A DNA stretch of 64,000 bases from Allobranchiibius sp. CTAmp26 (GCF_017565405.1 NZ_JAGEKR010000007.1:85470-149469), one strand, 5' to 3'. Shown: positions 25,955 through 36,419, counted from the stretch's first letter. The notes: generated by a model not told the origin, from the letters alone. A program made the numbers and translations.

Positions 25955-27341
25955 TGACGTTCACCGCCAGACCTCCACGAGATGTCTCCTTGTACTTGTC
26001 CTTCATGTCGGCGCCCGTCTCCCGCATCGTCGCGATGGCGTCGTCGAGGCGCACCCGGTGCTCTCCGTCACCCTGCAGGGCGAGCCGCGCTGCGTTGATC
26101 GCCTTGACCGACGCGATGGCGTTGCGTTCGATGCACGGCACCTGCACCAGGCCGCCGACCGGATCGCAGGTCAGCCCGAGGTTGTGCTCGATGCCGATCT
26201 CCGCGGCGTTCTCCACCTGTGCGGGGCTCCCTCCGAGGACGGCGCACAGCGCACCGGCAGCCATCGAGCACGCCGACCCCACCTCGCCCTGGCACCCGAC
26301 CTCGGCACCCGAGATCGAGGCGCCCTCCTTGTAGAGGATGCCGATGGCGGCCGCCGTCAGCAGGAAGGTGACGACGGAGTCGTCGTCCGCTCCGTCGACG
26401 AATCGGGTGAGGTAGTGCAGCACCGCCGGCACGATCCCGGCAGCTCCGTTGGTGGGTGCGGTCACCACGCGGCCGCCGGACGCGTTCTCCTCGTTGACCG
26501 CCAGCGCGTAGAGGTTGACCCACTCCATCGCCCACAGGGGGTCTCGGGGGTTGCCGGGCTCGACGTTCGCCAGAGCCTCCTGCTCGCGCAGTCGCAGACG
26601 CAGCCGCGGTGCCCGCCGACGCACCTGCAACCGGCCGGGCAGGAGGTCCGCCTCGCGCGTGCAGCCCTGCTCGACGCATTCCTGCATCACGTCCCAGATG
26701 TGCAGCAGCGCCGCGCGGGTCTGCGAAGCTGCGCGGAACGCCGCCTCGTTCGCCGACATCACGTCGGCGATGGATCCCCCGACGTCCGCGCAGGCCTTCA
26801 GAAGGTCGGTCGCCGTGCGGAACGGGTAGGGCACGACGACATCGTCGCCGGCTGCGGACGCCAGGTCGTCATCCTTCACTTGGATGACGAATCCCCCTCC
26901 GACGGAGTAGAACTCGCTTTCCAGAAGCACGTCTCCCGAGGTGTCGCGGGCATGGAAGCGCAGCCCGTTGGGGTGCCGCGGCAGCGCCTTCAGGTGCATG
27001 GTGAGATCCGTCGAGGGATCGAAGTCGATCGCGTGCGTCGAACCCAGTCGCAGCCGATGGCTCCGGCCGATCTCGTCGACGCGCACCGAGGCCGCCTCGA
27101 CGTCGATCGACTCCGGATCGCAGCCCTCCAGCCCGAGCAGCACTGCCCGGTCGGTGCCGTGCCCGACGCCCGTTGCCGCCAGCGACCCGAAGAGCTCCAC
27201 GGTGACTGCCCCGACCCGTTCCAGGTCGCCGTCCTTCACCAACTGGTCCACGAACAGCTTCGCGGCACGCATCGGCCCGACAGTGTGGGAGGAGGAGGGA
27301 CCGATCCCGACCGAGAAGAGGTCCAGCGCGGACAGAGCCAT
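25944..27341 (-). CDS. sdaA: L-serine ammonia-lyase, iron-sulfur type
   Basis: The 465-residue single-chain enzyme converts L-serine to pyruvate and ammonia. The beta domain starts with [21 protein letters not shown]. The alpha domain carries the cluster cysteines in [12 protein letters not shown] and [21 protein letters not shown] at 27341 overlaps the soxG stop as ATGA. The longer frame (to 27440) lies over soxG. Serine made by GlyA from sarcosine-derived glycine is the likely substrate, so this gene ends carbon flow at pyruvate. Confidence 0.94.
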
Positions 27342-27949
27342 CAGCGGTACTCGCGCATGCCGTCGAGCAGCCACCGCGCGACGTGCACGGCGAACGACGC
27401 GCGCGGCATGACCCGCCAGGTGCCGACGTCGGTGCGCCACACGATCACGCCGACCGACTCCAGGAGGGTGGCCACCGCATGCCCGACCGGGAACGCCTGA
27501 GGGTCCAGGTCGAGCCGGCAGGACTTGTCCAGCACGTCCTGGGCATGTGGACCGGACAGCTCCAGGGTGGTGCGGTTGGCCGACAGGTCGACCACCTGAC
27601 CCGGCAGCTCACCGAGCGCGGTGACCAGTTCGGCGGTGAGCGCGGCGGGGTCCAGACCGCCGTCGCGTTCGTCCGGTGCCAGGACCAGGTACTCGTCCGG
27701 CCCGAGCCACAGCGTCGAGCGCCCGGCCGGTAGCGCGGTGACCTGTCCGACGCCGGCGGGCAACGGCCCGGCCAGCGCCGCCTCGAGGGCGGCGGCCGAG
27801 GGACTGCCCGGTCGGACGCGCAGTCCGATCTGAGCGAGAAAGGGCACCTCGTGCAGCTGCACGCCGGCACCGCTGCCGTGCTCCAACTCCTCGGTGAGCG
27901 CGTGCAGCGGGCTGCGCCGCCGCTCCAGGACACTGCTTCGATCAACCAT
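27341..27949 (-). CDS. soxG: Sarcosine oxidase gamma subunit
   Basis: The 202-residue protein matches the small gamma subunit of heterotetrameric sarcosine oxidase: [34 protein letters not shown] and [34 protein letters not shown]. It packs against the GcvT-like domain of the alpha subunit. ATG at 27949 overlaps the soxA stop by 8 bp and is preferred over an upstream ATG within soxA. Confidence 0.92.
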   Translation of the reverse strand: MVDRSSVLERRRSPLHALTEELEHGSGAGVQLHEVPFLAQIGLRVRPGSPSAAALEAALAGPLPAGVGQVTALPAGRSTLWLGPDEYLVLAPDERDGGLDPAALTAELVTALGELPGQVVDLSANRTTLELSGPHAQDVLDKSCRLDLDPQAFPVGHAVATLLESVGVIVWRTDVGTWRVMPRASFAVHVARWLLDGMREYR

Positions 27950-30875
27950 CGCGTCGAGTTCCTTCCTTGTCGTAGACCACGGCGTCCCCGATCTCGACCG
28001 GCACGAAGCGTCCACCGAAGGACGCCACGGCCTGCTGGCCGACGCGGTCGCGGCCGTCCTTGACGAGCGCGAGCGCGAAACTGCGACCGATGGCCTGGCT
28101 GTGGTAGCTGGAGGTGACGTGCCCGATCATCGGGATCGGCATCCGGGCGGGCCCGTCCAGTGGTCCTTCTGGTGCCGCAGCCTGCTCGATGACCTGGCTG
28201 CCCTCCGGCAGCCGCAGCGTCGTGTCCAACGGGAGCAGGCTCACGAGCTGCTTACGACCCGTGGCGTTGTGCGAGGCCCGTTCGTACGAGCGCTTTCCCA
28301 CGAACTCCTTCTTCGTGGACACCACCCAGCTCATCCCGAGGTCCTGCGGTGTCACGGTGCCGTCGGTGTCCTGGCCGACGATGGGATACGCCTTCTCGGC
28401 CCGCAGCACGTGCATCGTCTCGGTGCCGTACGGCGTGATCCCCAGCGACTCGCCCGCGGCGGACACGTCGTCCCACAGGCTCTGGCCGTACCAGCCGGAG
28501 ACGTTGATCTCGAAGGCGAGCTCACCGGAGAACGTCACCCGGGCGATGCGGGCCGGGATCCCACTCGCCAGGGTCGTGTCGCGGAAGGCCATGAACTCGA
28601 AACCCTCCTTGGACACGTCCAGGTCCGGAGCCAGCGCGGCGACGACCTGCCGCGACCGCGGTCCGACCACGGCGATCGTGGTCCACTGCTCGGTCACCGA
28701 GGTGAACCAGACGTCCAGGTCGGGCCACTCGGTCTGGGACCACTCCTCGAGCCACTCCAGGACCCGTGCGGCGCCGCCGGTGGTCGTGGTCATGACGAAT
28801 CTGTCGTCGGCGAGCCGGAAGGTGACCCCGTCGTCGAAGACCATCCCGTCGGGGCGGCACATCACGCCGTACCGCTGCTTGCCGACGGCCAGCTTCGCGA
28901 ACGCGTTGGTGTAGATCCTGTTCAGGAACGTCGCCGCGTCCGCACCGCGCACCTCGATCTTGCCCAAGGTGGTGGCATCCATGTACGCGACGTTCTCCCG
29001 CGCCGCGCGGCACTCGCGGGCCACCGCGGCGTCCATGTCCTCACCGTGTCGCGCGAAGTACCAGGCGCGTTTCCACTGGCCCACGTCCTCGAACCGCGCT
29101 CCCAGCTCGACCTGCCGGCCGTGGCTCGGGGTGAGCCGGGCCGGGTCGTAGAGCTGCCCGCGCGAGCGTCCGGCGAGGGCCACGAAGGCGACCGGTGTGA
29201 ACGGTGCGCGGAACGTCGTCGTACCGAGGGCGCCCGGCGAGGGCCGCATCGATGCGTTGGTCGCACGACCACCCTCGTTCACCTCGCCGTCCTCCGCGCC
29301 GTCGCCGACGACCTGGCCGGGTTGGCCCGCGGGCACGGCGGCCATGTCCGGTGCGGACAGCAGCTGGGTGAGCAGGCCGATGGTGAGGACTCCACCGATC
29401 TTGCCCTGGTCCAGGCCGGTGCTGATGGAGGTGTAGCGCTTCACGTGCTCGACCGAGCGCATGCCCGCGCCCACGGCGCGCACGACGTCGGCCGCGGTGT
29501 TGTCTCGTTGCGGGTCGACGAAGTGGGTGGCGAGATCACCGTGCGGGCCGGGGACGAGCCACAGGTCCGCGGTGGCGCCGGCGCGGTCGGCCCGTTCACC
29601 GGCGTGCACCGGTGACACCTCGTCGGCCCCAGCAGCGGCGCCTTCGCTCAGGCACCCTTCGGTCCAGCTCGTCCCCAGCACGGCACCGGCCAGCGCCTGC
29701 CGGGCGACGGGCGCGGTGGGCACGAAGCCGACGAGGCGTTCGTCCCAGCGCAAAGCGCCCTGGCGTTGCGAGTGCAGGCTGACGTTGGGCGACCATCCTC
29801 CGGACACGGCGAGCAGGTCACACTCCAGCTCCTGGGGCACCACGTCGCTGCCGTCGGCCGACGCGATCCGTACGCCGGTGACCACCTCGTCGCCGAGGGT
29901 CTCGACCACCACCATGCCGAAGCGCACGTCGACAGCGGGCGGCAGCTGGCACCCCGCCGACGGGCGGGCATCCAGCACGGTGACCGTGGCGCCGACGGCG
30001 GCGAGATCTGCCGCCACCGGGTACGCCGAGTCGTTCGTCGTGAAGACCACGACCCGTTCGCCGACGAGCACCCCGAAGCGACCCAGATACGCCTGCGCCG
30101 CCGAGGCGAGCATCACCCCGGGCCGGTCGTTGCCGGCGAAGATCAGCGAACGTTCGAAGGAGCCGGTCGCGAGGACCACGCGGCCGACGATCAGGTGCCA
30201 CACCCGCTGGCGCGACATCCCCTCGGTCGTCAGGTGACCGGTGCGCTTCTCCAAGGCCACCAAGTAGTTGTTGTCGTAACTGCCGAAGACGCTGGTACGC
30301 AACAGGATCCGGCAATTGGGTGCCGCTTCCAGCTCGGCACGCACCTGCTGCACCCACTCGTGTGCCGGTCGTCCTTCGACCTGCTCACCGGGCCTTCCGA
30401 GCAGGCTCCCGCCGAGGGCGAAGTCCTGTTCGAGCAGCGTGACCCGGACACCGGTGGCCACGGCGGCCCGCGCCGCGCTCAGCCCGGCGGGACCGGCGCC
30501 CACGATCGCCACGTCGGTGTGCACGTGCATGTGGTCGTACTCGGCGTCGTCCACCGACTGGTCGAGCGTGCCGATGCCGTCCTCCCACGTCATCTGCAGG
30601 TCGTCGGCGAGCTCCAGCGTGGTTGCCGGCAGCATCGACTCCCCGTACCCGCCCTCGACCCGGACGAAGGCGTTGGGCTCCTCCACCCCACAGGTCATCA
30701 CCCCGCGAGGTCGCCGCAGGTAGATCGAGTCACCAACGCGCGCAATGCCGTTGGCGAGCGCGGCGGACGCCACGGTGTCACCGGCGAATCCGGCGTACGT
30801 GGTGGAGCCCAGCGTGAACTTGATGGTCTCGTCACGGCCGATCAAGCCGCCCGTGGCAAGTCGTCGAGAGGTCAT
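27942..30875 (-). CDS. soxA: Sarcosine oxidase alpha subunit
   Basis: The protein has 977 residues, the expected length. An N-terminal 2Fe-2S-ferredoxin-like fold (about 1-100) precedes an NAD-binding domain with VAIVGAGPAGLSAARAAVATG near residue 122. The C-terminal half is a GcvT-type folate-binding domain (RAWYFARHGEDMDAAVARECRAARENVAYMDATTLGKIEVRG). In the complex it binds NAD and passes the methylene group to tetrahydrofolate. It starts 3 nt after the soxD stop. Confidence 0.95.
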   Translation of the reverse strand: MTSRRLATGGLIGRDETIKFTLGSTTYAGFAGDTVASAALANGIARVGDSIYLRRPRGVMTCGVEEPNAFVRVEGGYGESMLPATTLELADDLQMTWEDGIGTLDQSVDDAEYDHMHVHTDVAIVGAGPAGLSAARAAVATGVRVTLLEQDFALGGSLLGRPGEQVEGRPAHEWVQQVRAELEAAPNCRILLRTSVFGSYDNNYLVALEKRTGHLTTEGMSRQRVWHLIVGRVVLATGSFERSLIFAGNDRPGVMLASAAQAYLGRFGVLVGERVVVFTTNDSAYPVAADLAAVGATVTVLDARPSAGCQLPPAVDVRFGMVVVETLGDEVVTGVRIASADGSDVVPQELECDLLAVSGGWSPNVSLHSQRQGALRWDERLVGFVPTAPVARQALAGAVLGTSWTEGCLSEGAAAGADEVSPVHAGERADRAGATADLWLVPGPHGDLATHFVDPQRDNTAADVVRAVGAGMRSVEHVKRYTSISTGLDQGKIGGVLTIGLLTQLLSAPDMAAVPAGQPGQVVGDGAEDGEVNEGGRATNASMRPSPGALGTTTFRAPFTPVAFVALAGRSRGQLYDPARLTPSHGRQVELGARFEDVGQWKRAWYFARHGEDMDAAVARECRAARENVAYMDATTLGKIEVRGADAATFLNRIYTNAFAKLAVGKQRYGVMCRPDGMVFDDGVTFRLADDRFVMTTTTGGAARVLEWLEEWSQTEWPDLDVWFTSVTEQWTTIAVVGPRSRQVVAALAPDLDVSKEGFEFMAFRDTTLASGIPARIARVTFSGELAFEINVSGWYGQSLWDDVSAAGESLGITPYGTETMHVLRAEKAYPIVGQDTDGTVTPQDLGMSWVVSTKKEFVGKRSYERASHNATGRKQLVSLLPLDTTLRLPEGSQVIEQAAAPEGPLDGPARMPIPMIGHVTSSYHSQAIGRSFALALVKDGRDRVGQQAVASFGGRFVPVEIGDAVVYDKEGTRRDG

Positions 30876-30878
30876 CCC

Positions 30879-31193
30879 TCACTCCTTCGCAGTCGTGGTC
30901 GGAGCGAGCGGACCGCCGTGCGGCGCCGGCCGTGGATCGCTCGGCAGGTAGGTCGCGGTGATCTCGTAGGTGCGGGTGTCGCGAACCGCGTTGAACCACT
31001 TGCGACAACCGGCGCTGTGCACCCAGCGCTCGCTGTAGAGACCCTTGGGGTTGTCTCGGTAGAAGAGGTACTGCGCCCATTCGGCGTCGGTCAGCGCCGA
31101 CGGGTCCTCGGGGTAGGCCACGTGGGCCTGCCCGCCGTACCCGTACTCGTCCTCGGTGCGCGGCCCGCAATGCGGGCAGTCGATGATCAGCAT
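30879..31193 (-). CDS. soxD: Sarcosine oxidase delta subunit
   Basis: The 104-residue protein has the delta-subunit zinc site: MLIIDCPHCGPR at the N-terminus, a downstream His (GGQAHVAYP) and Cys in HSAGCRKWFN. YLFYRDNPKG is also conserved. GGAGG precedes the ATG. It lies between soxB (14-bp gap) and soxA. Confidence 0.93.
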   Translation of the reverse strand: MLIIDCPHCGPRTEDEYGYGGQAHVAYPEDPSALTDAEWAQYLFYRDNPKGLYSERWVHSAGCRKWFNAVRDTRTYEITATYLPSDPRPAPHGGPLAPTTTAKE

Positions 31194-31207
31194 CGGTCGT
31201 CCTCCGG

Positions 31208-32428
31208 TCAGTGGGCCACGGCTGCGGCGCCGTGTTCGTCGATCAGGGCACCGGTCTCGAACCGGTCCAGGGCGAACGGCTCGTTCAACGGGTGCGGTGC
31301 GTTGTTCGCGATGGTGTGCGCGAACGCCGTGCCGGCGCCCGGCACCGCCTTGAATCCGCCGGTGCCCCAGCCGCAGTTGACGTACATCCCCTCGACGGGC
31401 GTGAGGCCGACGATGGGCGAGGCGTCCAGGGTGACGTCGACGATCCCGCCCCAGGTGCGCAGCAGGTGCGCGCGGGAGAACGCGGGGAAGAGTTCGACCG
31501 CCGCCGACATCTGCTGCTCGATGACGTGGAACGAGCCGCGCTGTCCGTAGCCGTTGTACGGGTCGACGCCCGCGCCCATCACCAGTTCGCCCTTGTGCGC
31601 TTGCGAGACGTAGACGTGCACGTGGTTCGACATGACCACCGTCGGATGGATGATGTCGTGCAGTTCGGAGACCAGGGCCTGCAGGGGATGGGACTGGATC
31701 GGCACCCGGAAGCCCGCCATCTCGGTGAGCACCGAGGTGTGACCGGCCGCCGCGAGCGCGACCCGGCCCGCGTGGATCGTGCCGCGATTGGTGTGCACGC
31801 CGGTCACCCGGCCGTGATCCATCTCGAATCCGGTGACCTCGCAGTTCTGGATGAGGTCGACGCCCATGTCGCTGGCGCGGCGGGCATAGGCCCAGGCCAC
31901 CCAGTCGTGCTTGGCGATGCCGGCCCGCGGCTGGTACGTCGCGCCCATCACCGGGTAGCGGATGTCCTGCCCGATGTTGATGATCGGGCACAACTCCTTG
32001 ACCTGCTCGGGCGTGATCCATTCGGCGTCGATGCCGTTCAAGCGGTTGGCCTCGACACGGCGTACGGAGTCGCGCTCGTCCTGCAGGGTGTGCGCGAGGT
32101 TCATCACGCCCCGCTGGGAGAAGAAGATGTCGTAGTCGAGCTCGTCCTCCAGTCCCTCCCACAGCTTGAGTGACTGCTCGTACATCGCGGCCGACTCGTC
32201 CCACAGGTAGTTGCTGCGGATGATCGTGGTGTTGCGGGCCATGTTGCCGCCGGCGAGCCAGCCGCGTTCGAGGACGGCGATCCGGGTGATGCCGTGGTTC
32301 TTGGCCAGGTAGTAGGCCGTGGCCAGCCCGTGACCGCCGCCTCCGACGATGATCACGTCGTACATGGAGCTCGGCTCGGGGTTGTGCCACAGGAATTCGG
32401 GGTGTTCGGGCAGGTCGCGCTGCTTCAT
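31208..32428 (-). CDS. soxB: Sarcosine oxidase beta subunit
   Basis: The 406-residue flavoprotein of the DAO family has the dinucleotide-binding loop [23 protein letters not shown] near residues 24-46 and the family sequence [17 protein letters not shown]. It oxidises sarcosine to glycine, methylene-THF and hydrogen peroxide using FAD, with FMN at the alpha/beta interface. GAGGAG precedes the ATG and the gap to glyA is 9 bp. Confidence 0.95.
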   Translation of the reverse strand: MKQRDLPEHPEFLWHNPEPSSMYDVIIVGGGGHGLATAYYLAKNHGITRIAVLERGWLAGGNMARNTTIIRSNYLWDESAAMYEQSLKLWEGLEDELDYDIFFSQRGVMNLAHTLQDERDSVRRVEANRLNGIDAEWITPEQVKELCPIINIGQDIRYPVMGATYQPRAGIAKHDWVAWAYARRASDMGVDLIQNCEVTGFEMDHGRVTGVHTNRGTIHAGRVALAAAGHTSVLTEMAGFRVPIQSHPLQALVSELHDIIHPTVVMSNHVHVYVSQAHKGELVMGAGVDPYNGYGQRGSFHVIEQQMSAAVELFPAFSRAHLLRTWGGIVDVTLDASPIVGLTPVEGMYVNCGWGTGGFKAVPGAGTAFAHTIANNAPHPLNEPFALDRFETGALIDEHGAAAVAH

Positions 32429-32437
32429 CCGTGCTCC

Positions 32438-33769
32438 TCAGAGGCTCGCTGTGAGTGATGGGTAGAGCGGGAAGCGCCGAGCGAGCTCGGCGACTCGTTC
32501 CCGCAACCCGTGCAGGACGCTCTCCGGGTCGGTCGCGCACAGGGCGAGAGCGATGACGTCGGCGACCTCGGTGAACTCGGCGGGCCCGAACCCCCGGGTC
32601 GCCAGCGCGGGGGTGCCGATCCGCAGCCCGGAGGTGACCATCGGAGGGCGGGGGTCGTGCGGCACCGCGTTGCGATTGACCGTGACACCGATCCGGTGCA
32701 GCCGGTCCTCCGCCTGTTTGCCGTCGAGCGCCGCGTCCCGCAGGTCGACCAGCACGAGGTGGACGTCCGTGCCGCCGCTCAGCACCCGGATCCCGGCCGC
32801 ACGTGCGTCGTCCTGCTGGAGCCGATCCGCCAGGATCCGCGCCCCCTCGATGGTGCGGCGCTGCCGCTCGGCGAACGCGGGTTCGCCGGCGATCTTGAAG
32901 CTCACCGCCTTCGCGGCGATGACGTGTTCGAGCGGGCCGCCCTGCAGCCCGGGGAACACGGCCGAGTTGATCTTCTTCGCGATGGCCGCGTCGTTGGTGA
33001 GCACGATGCCGCCGCGCGGGCCGCCGAGCGTCTTGTGGGTCGTGCTGGTGGTGACGTCGGCGAACGGGACGGGATTCGGGTGCAGTCCGGCCGCGACGAG
33101 CCCGGCGAAGTGCGCCATGTCGACCATGAGCAGCGCGCCGACCTCGTCCGCGATGGCGCGGAACGCCGCGAAGTCGAGCTGGCGGGGGTAGGCCGACCAA
33201 CCGGCCACGATCATCTTCGGCCGGTGCGTCCTCGCCAGCTCGGCGACCTCCGGCATGTCGACGAGTCCGTCGTCCCCGACGTGGTAGGGCACGACGTCGA
33301 ACGTCCGGCCGCTGTAGTTGATGCGCATCCCGTGGGTGAGGTGCCCGCCGTTGGCCAGATCCAGCCCCAGGATCGTGTCGCCGGGCTGCAGCAGGGCGAA
33401 GTACGCCGCCGTGTTCGCCTGGGCACCGGAGTGCGGCTGGACATTCGCGTAGGCCGCGCCGAACAGCTCCTTCACCCGGTCGATGGCGAGCTGCTCGATG
33501 ACGTCGACGTGCTCGCAGCCGCCGTAGTAGCGCCGACCCGGGTATCCCTCGGCGTACTTGTTCGTCAGCACCGAACCCTGCGCCTGCAGCACGGCGACCG
33601 GTGCGAAGTTCTCCGAGGCGATCATCTCGAGGGTCTCCTGCTGCCGACGCAGCTCCGCGTCGACGGCCTGGGCAACAGCCGGATCCGCCTGGGAGAGATC
33701 GGAATCGAAGCCGGCGGGTCGGCGTACGTCGGCCCCGGACCCGTTCGGGGCGGCTGTCTGAAGGGCCAT
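32438..33769 (-). CDS. glyA: Serine hydroxymethyltransferase
   Basis: The 443-residue PLP enzyme interconverts glycine plus methylene-THF and serine. It has [37 protein letters not shown], the PLP-Lys motif [14 protein letters not shown] and [13 protein letters not shown] at 33769 has GGTGG 5 nt upstream; ATGs at 33781 and 33785 would add 4 or 5 residues. It heads the minus-strand operon glyA-soxBDAG-sdaA-purU, so both products of sarcosine oxidation are used at once to make serine. The palindrome at 33798-33807 is upstream. Confidence 0.94.
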   Translation of the reverse strand: MALQTAAPNGSGADVRRPAGFDSDLSQADPAVAQAVDAELRRQQETLEMIASENFAPVAVLQAQGSVLTNKYAEGYPGRRYYGGCEHVDVIEQLAIDRVKELFGAAYANVQPHSGAQANTAAYFALLQPGDTILGLDLANGGHLTHGMRINYSGRTFDVVPYHVGDDGLVDMPEVAELARTHRPKMIVAGWSAYPRQLDFAAFRAIADEVGALLMVDMAHFAGLVAAGLHPNPVPFADVTTSTTHKTLGGPRGGIVLTNDAAIAKKINSAVFPGLQGGPLEHVIAAKAVSFKIAGEPAFAERQRRTIEGARILADRLQQDDARAAGIRVLSGGTDVHLVLVDLRDAALDGKQAEDRLHRIGVTVNRNAVPHDPRPPMVTSGLRIGTPALATRGFGPAEFTEVADVIALALCATDPESVLHGLRERVAELARRFPLYPSLTASL

Positions 33770-33797
33770 GAAATCCACCATCCATTTTGTCGACGTT

Positions 33798-33807
33798 TGA
33801 TATATCA
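33798..33807. promoter_or_regulatory. Palindrome in the glyA/gntR divergent region
   Basis: TGATATATCA is a perfect 10-bp palindrome in an AT-rich island within a GC-rich genome, 28 bp from the glyA start and 56 bp from the gntR start. GntR-type regulators often use short AT-centred palindromes like this, so it is the likely site for the adjacent regulator. No convincing -35/-10 pair could be assigned. Confidence 0.5.
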
Positions 33808-33863
33808 GTTGTCGGTTAAGCTAGGCATCCACTCGGAGCCTGTCAACCCCCAGGAGGACGCTC

Positions 33864-34520
33864 GTGTCGACGAGCACCGACCGCGCAGCGTCCATCTCGT
33901 TGACCGAGGCGGCCTACCAGGCGCTGAAGGAACGGCTGGTGCTCCTGGACATCGCGCCGGGGGCACCCATCAACGAGCAGGGGCTCTCCGCGGAGCTCGC
34001 GATCGGACGCACTCCGCTGCGGGAGGCGTTGAAACGACTGGAGTCCGACCACCTGGTGGTGAGCTTCCCGCGCCGCGGCACGTTCGCCAGTCCGGTCGAC
34101 ATGACGGCGCTGTCGGAGATCTCCGAGATCCGTCGCGCCCTCGAACCGCTCGCCGCCCGGATCGCCGCGCAGCGGTCCGCCGAGGTGGACCGCTATGAGA
34201 TGGAACGCCTGCGCGGGGTGCTCGCGACGATGCCGGACGACACGTCGCCGCGCGACACGATGGAGCACGACCTGCAGGTCCACCGGGCGATCTACCGGGC
34301 CACGCACAACCTGCACCTGCAGGCCGCGCTCGTGCGGTACGGAAGTCTCGCCACCCGCATCTGGTCGGTGGCCGCACCCCGCCTGAGCAACGTCGAATCG
34401 CACGTGGTCGAGCTGGTGGATCTGCTGCACGCCATCGAGCAGGGCGACGGGCATCGCGCGGAGGAACTGATGCTGGAGCACATGGCCGATTTCGAGGCGC
34501 GCATCCGCACCGTGCTCTGA
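33864..34520 (+). CDS. GntR-family regulator (FCD type) of the sarcosine operon
   Basis: The 218-residue protein has a winged helix at about 10-75, with LSAELAIGRTPLREALKRLESDHLVVSFPRRGTFAS. The FCD effector domain has EISEIRRALEPLAARIAA, EHDLQVHRAIYRATHN and HVVELVDLLHAIEQGD. GTG start with AGGAGG upstream. It is divergent from glyA-soxBDAG-sdaA-purU and is the obvious regulator of that operon; the ligand could be sarcosine, glycine or creatine (inference). Confidence 0.87.
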   Translation: MSTSTDRAASISLTEAAYQALKERLVLLDIAPGAPINEQGLSAELAIGRTPLREALKRLESDHLVVSFPRRGTFASPVDMTALSEISEIRRALEPLAARIAAQRSAEVDRYEMERLRGVLATMPDDTSPRDTMEHDLQVHRAIYRATHNLHLQAALVRYGSLATRIWSVAAPRLSNVESHVVELVDLLHAIEQGDGHRAEELMLEHMADFEARIRTVL

Positions 34521-34880
34521 ACCGGGCACCGTCGGCTCCCATAGAACCGTCGACCGGACGCCCAGACCGCCCGGCGGCCTGAGCCGCCCCGAGCGGCATT
34601 CCGATTCCGCGAGGTATTCGCCGGAAACCCTTGACGGGGACATCCCACATGTCTAGCGTCACTGCAACCAGGTTGTGTTAAACGCAACTATGTGGCACAC
34701 GAGACCGCCGCGACCCGCCGCCCCCCGGCGACTCCGGCGGGTGCAGATCCGGCTCAGCGCAGAGCAGCACGGCACCACGGGTGCGCGCCACCCCGCCAAT
34801 CGCCGGCCGCTCGGCCGGCACCCGCAGGCGTACCCCCGCATCGACGTCCGCCCAGAACGCCCCTCAGGAAGGCACCCGCC
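34521..34880 (+). promoter_or_regulatory. Promoter, operator and long leader before the NCS1 permease
   Basis: No gene is seen in these 360 bp. TTGACG (34631-34636) and TAGCGT (34654-34659), 17 nt apart, form a promoter. The 11-bp palindrome CAACCAGGTTG (34665-34675) sits at the expected transcription start, overlapped by GTTG-N9-CAAC (34672-34688). The transcript would carry a leader of about 215 nt containing a hairpin GCCGGCC-GCTC-GGCCGGC at 34802-34819. The palindrome is a likely operator for the IclR protein at 38.7 kb. The leader could be regulatory RNA but matches no class I know. Confidence 0.5.
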
Positions 34881-36419
34881 ATGAGCATCCAAGAAGCCCC
34901 CCACGGGGAGGTCTCGACGGCGGACGTCGAAGACGTCCTGCAACCGATCCCGGAATCGAAACGAACCACCAGGGTCTCCGGTCAGTTCTGGATCTGGGCG
35001 GGTGCCAACGTGGCGCCCATCAACTGGATCCTGGGCGCGCTCGGCGTCGAACTCGGCCTGAGTCTGCGCGACACCCTGATCGTGCTGGTGCTGGGCAACC
35101 TGCTCGGGATGGCCGGCTTCGGCTTCTTCGTGCTGCTCGGTCAGCGATCCGGAGCCACCGGCATGCTGCTGTCGCGGGGCGCCTTCGGCCGCCGCGGGGC
35201 GTACCTGCCGGCAGCCGTCCAGGCGGTGGTCGCCATCGGCTGGTCGGCGGTCAACACGTGGATCATCCTCGACCTGGTCATGAGCCTGTTCGGCATCCTC
35301 GGATGGGTGGATCCGAACGCGCACAACTACGCCGCCCGCATCGCCGTCGCAGCGGTGATCATGATCATCCAAGTCACCATCTGCTTCCTCGGCTACCGCG
35401 CCATCGCCGCCTTCGAACGATGGTCGGTCCCGCCCACGGTGCTGGTGCTGGTGGTCATGAGCGTGTTGGCCTGGACCACCGTCAACATCAAGTGGGGGTA
35501 CCAGGGCGAACCGGGTCACATCCTCACCGGTATGCCGCGCCTCGCCGCCATGAGCGGGGTGATGACGGCCATCGGCATCGGCTGGGGCATTGGCTGGTTC
35601 ACCTACGCACCGGACTACTCCCGCTTCGTCAGCAAGAGCGTGCCGCGTCGCCGTCTCTACCTCGTGAGCGTCCTCGGGCAGTTCCTCCCGGTGATCTGGC
35701 TCGGTGTGCTGGGCGCGTCCCTGGCGACGACCAACAGCAAGGCCGACCCGGGCCAACTCATCGCCGGCAACTTCGGCGCCATGGCGATCCCGATCATCCT
35801 GCTGGTGATCCACGGACCCATCGCGACCAACATCATCAACATGTACACGTTCAGTGTGGCGAGTCAGGCCCTCGACATCCGCATCTCGCGCAAGGCCCTC
35901 TCGCTGCTGGTCGGCGTGCTGTCGATGTGCGCCGTGATCGGGTTCATGTTCACCAGCGACTTCGCGTCCGTCGTCGACACCTGGCTGTCGGCGATCGCCG
36001 GATGGGTGGCGACCTGGGCCGGGATCATGATCGTGCACTACTTCGTCTTCGAGCGGCACCACCGCGACTACGACTATCTCTTCCGCAGCCCCCAGGACAC
36101 CCAGCTCAAGGCCGTCAACCCCTGGGCGTTGATCGCGTTCGCCGGCGGCCTCGTGATGACCTGGATGTTCATGTACGGCGGCACCCCGATCCTGCAAGGG
36201 CCGATCGCCCGCGCGACGAACGGCATCGACCTCTCCTGGCTCGCGGGCGGCCTCACCTCGGGGCTGATCTACTTCGTCGCCGGGTACCCCCGGTTCCGGG
36301 CCCGCATCCACGCCGGCGTACCGCTGGGGATCCGGGCGGGCCTCGACGACGAGACCGCCAGCAGGGAGCTCGTCACTCCCGGCGGCACCTCCTCCCCCGA
36401 GGCGGCGGTGGCACCGTGA
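34881..36419 (+). CDS. NCS1-family permease (cytosine/purine/allantoin/hydantoin type)
   Basis: The 512-residue protein has 12 membrane segments. NCS1 features include FWIWAGANVAPINWILGALGVELGLSLRDT near residue 35, GMLLSRGAFGRRGAYLPAAVQAVVAIGWSAVNTWI near residue 100, and TYAPDYSRFVSKSV. NCS1 proteins import cytosine, purines, allantoin or hydantoins by cation symport. Coupled to a NodB-fold hydrolase and followed by creatinase, it is a good candidate for creatinine (or creatine) uptake, which is inference. ATG at 34881 has AGGAAGG 9 nt upstream; a longer frame begins inside the leader. Confidence 0.85.
   Translation: MSIQEAPHGEVSTADVEDVLQPIPESKRTTRVSGQFWIWAGANVAPINWILGALGVELGLSLRDTLIVLVLGNLLGMAGFGFFVLLGQRSGATGMLLSRGAFGRRGAYLPAAVQAVVAIGWSAVNTWIILDLVMSLFGILGWVDPNAHNYAARIAVAAVIMIIQVTICFLGYRAIAAFERWSVPPTVLVLVVMSVLAWTTVNIKWGYQGEPGHILTGMPRLAAMSGVMTAIGIGWGIGWFTYAPDYSRFVSKSVPRRRLYLVSVLGQFLPVIWLGVLGASLATTNSKADPGQLIAGNFGAMAIPIILLVIHGPIATNIINMYTFSVASQALDIRISRKALSLLVGVLSMCAVIGFMFTSDFASVVDTWLSAIAGWVATWAGIMIVHYFVFERHHRDYDYLFRSPQDTQLKAVNPWALIAFAGGLVMTWMFMYGGTPILQGPIARATNGIDLSWLAGGLTSGLIYFVAGYPRFRARIHAGVPLGIRAGLDDETASRELVTPGGTSSPEAAVAP

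Noticed and set aside
30879..33785. 968-residue minus-strand frame spanning soxD, soxB and glyA
   Set aside because: Only its last 104 codons (soxD) are coding; the remainder is an out-of-frame shadow of soxB and glyA.
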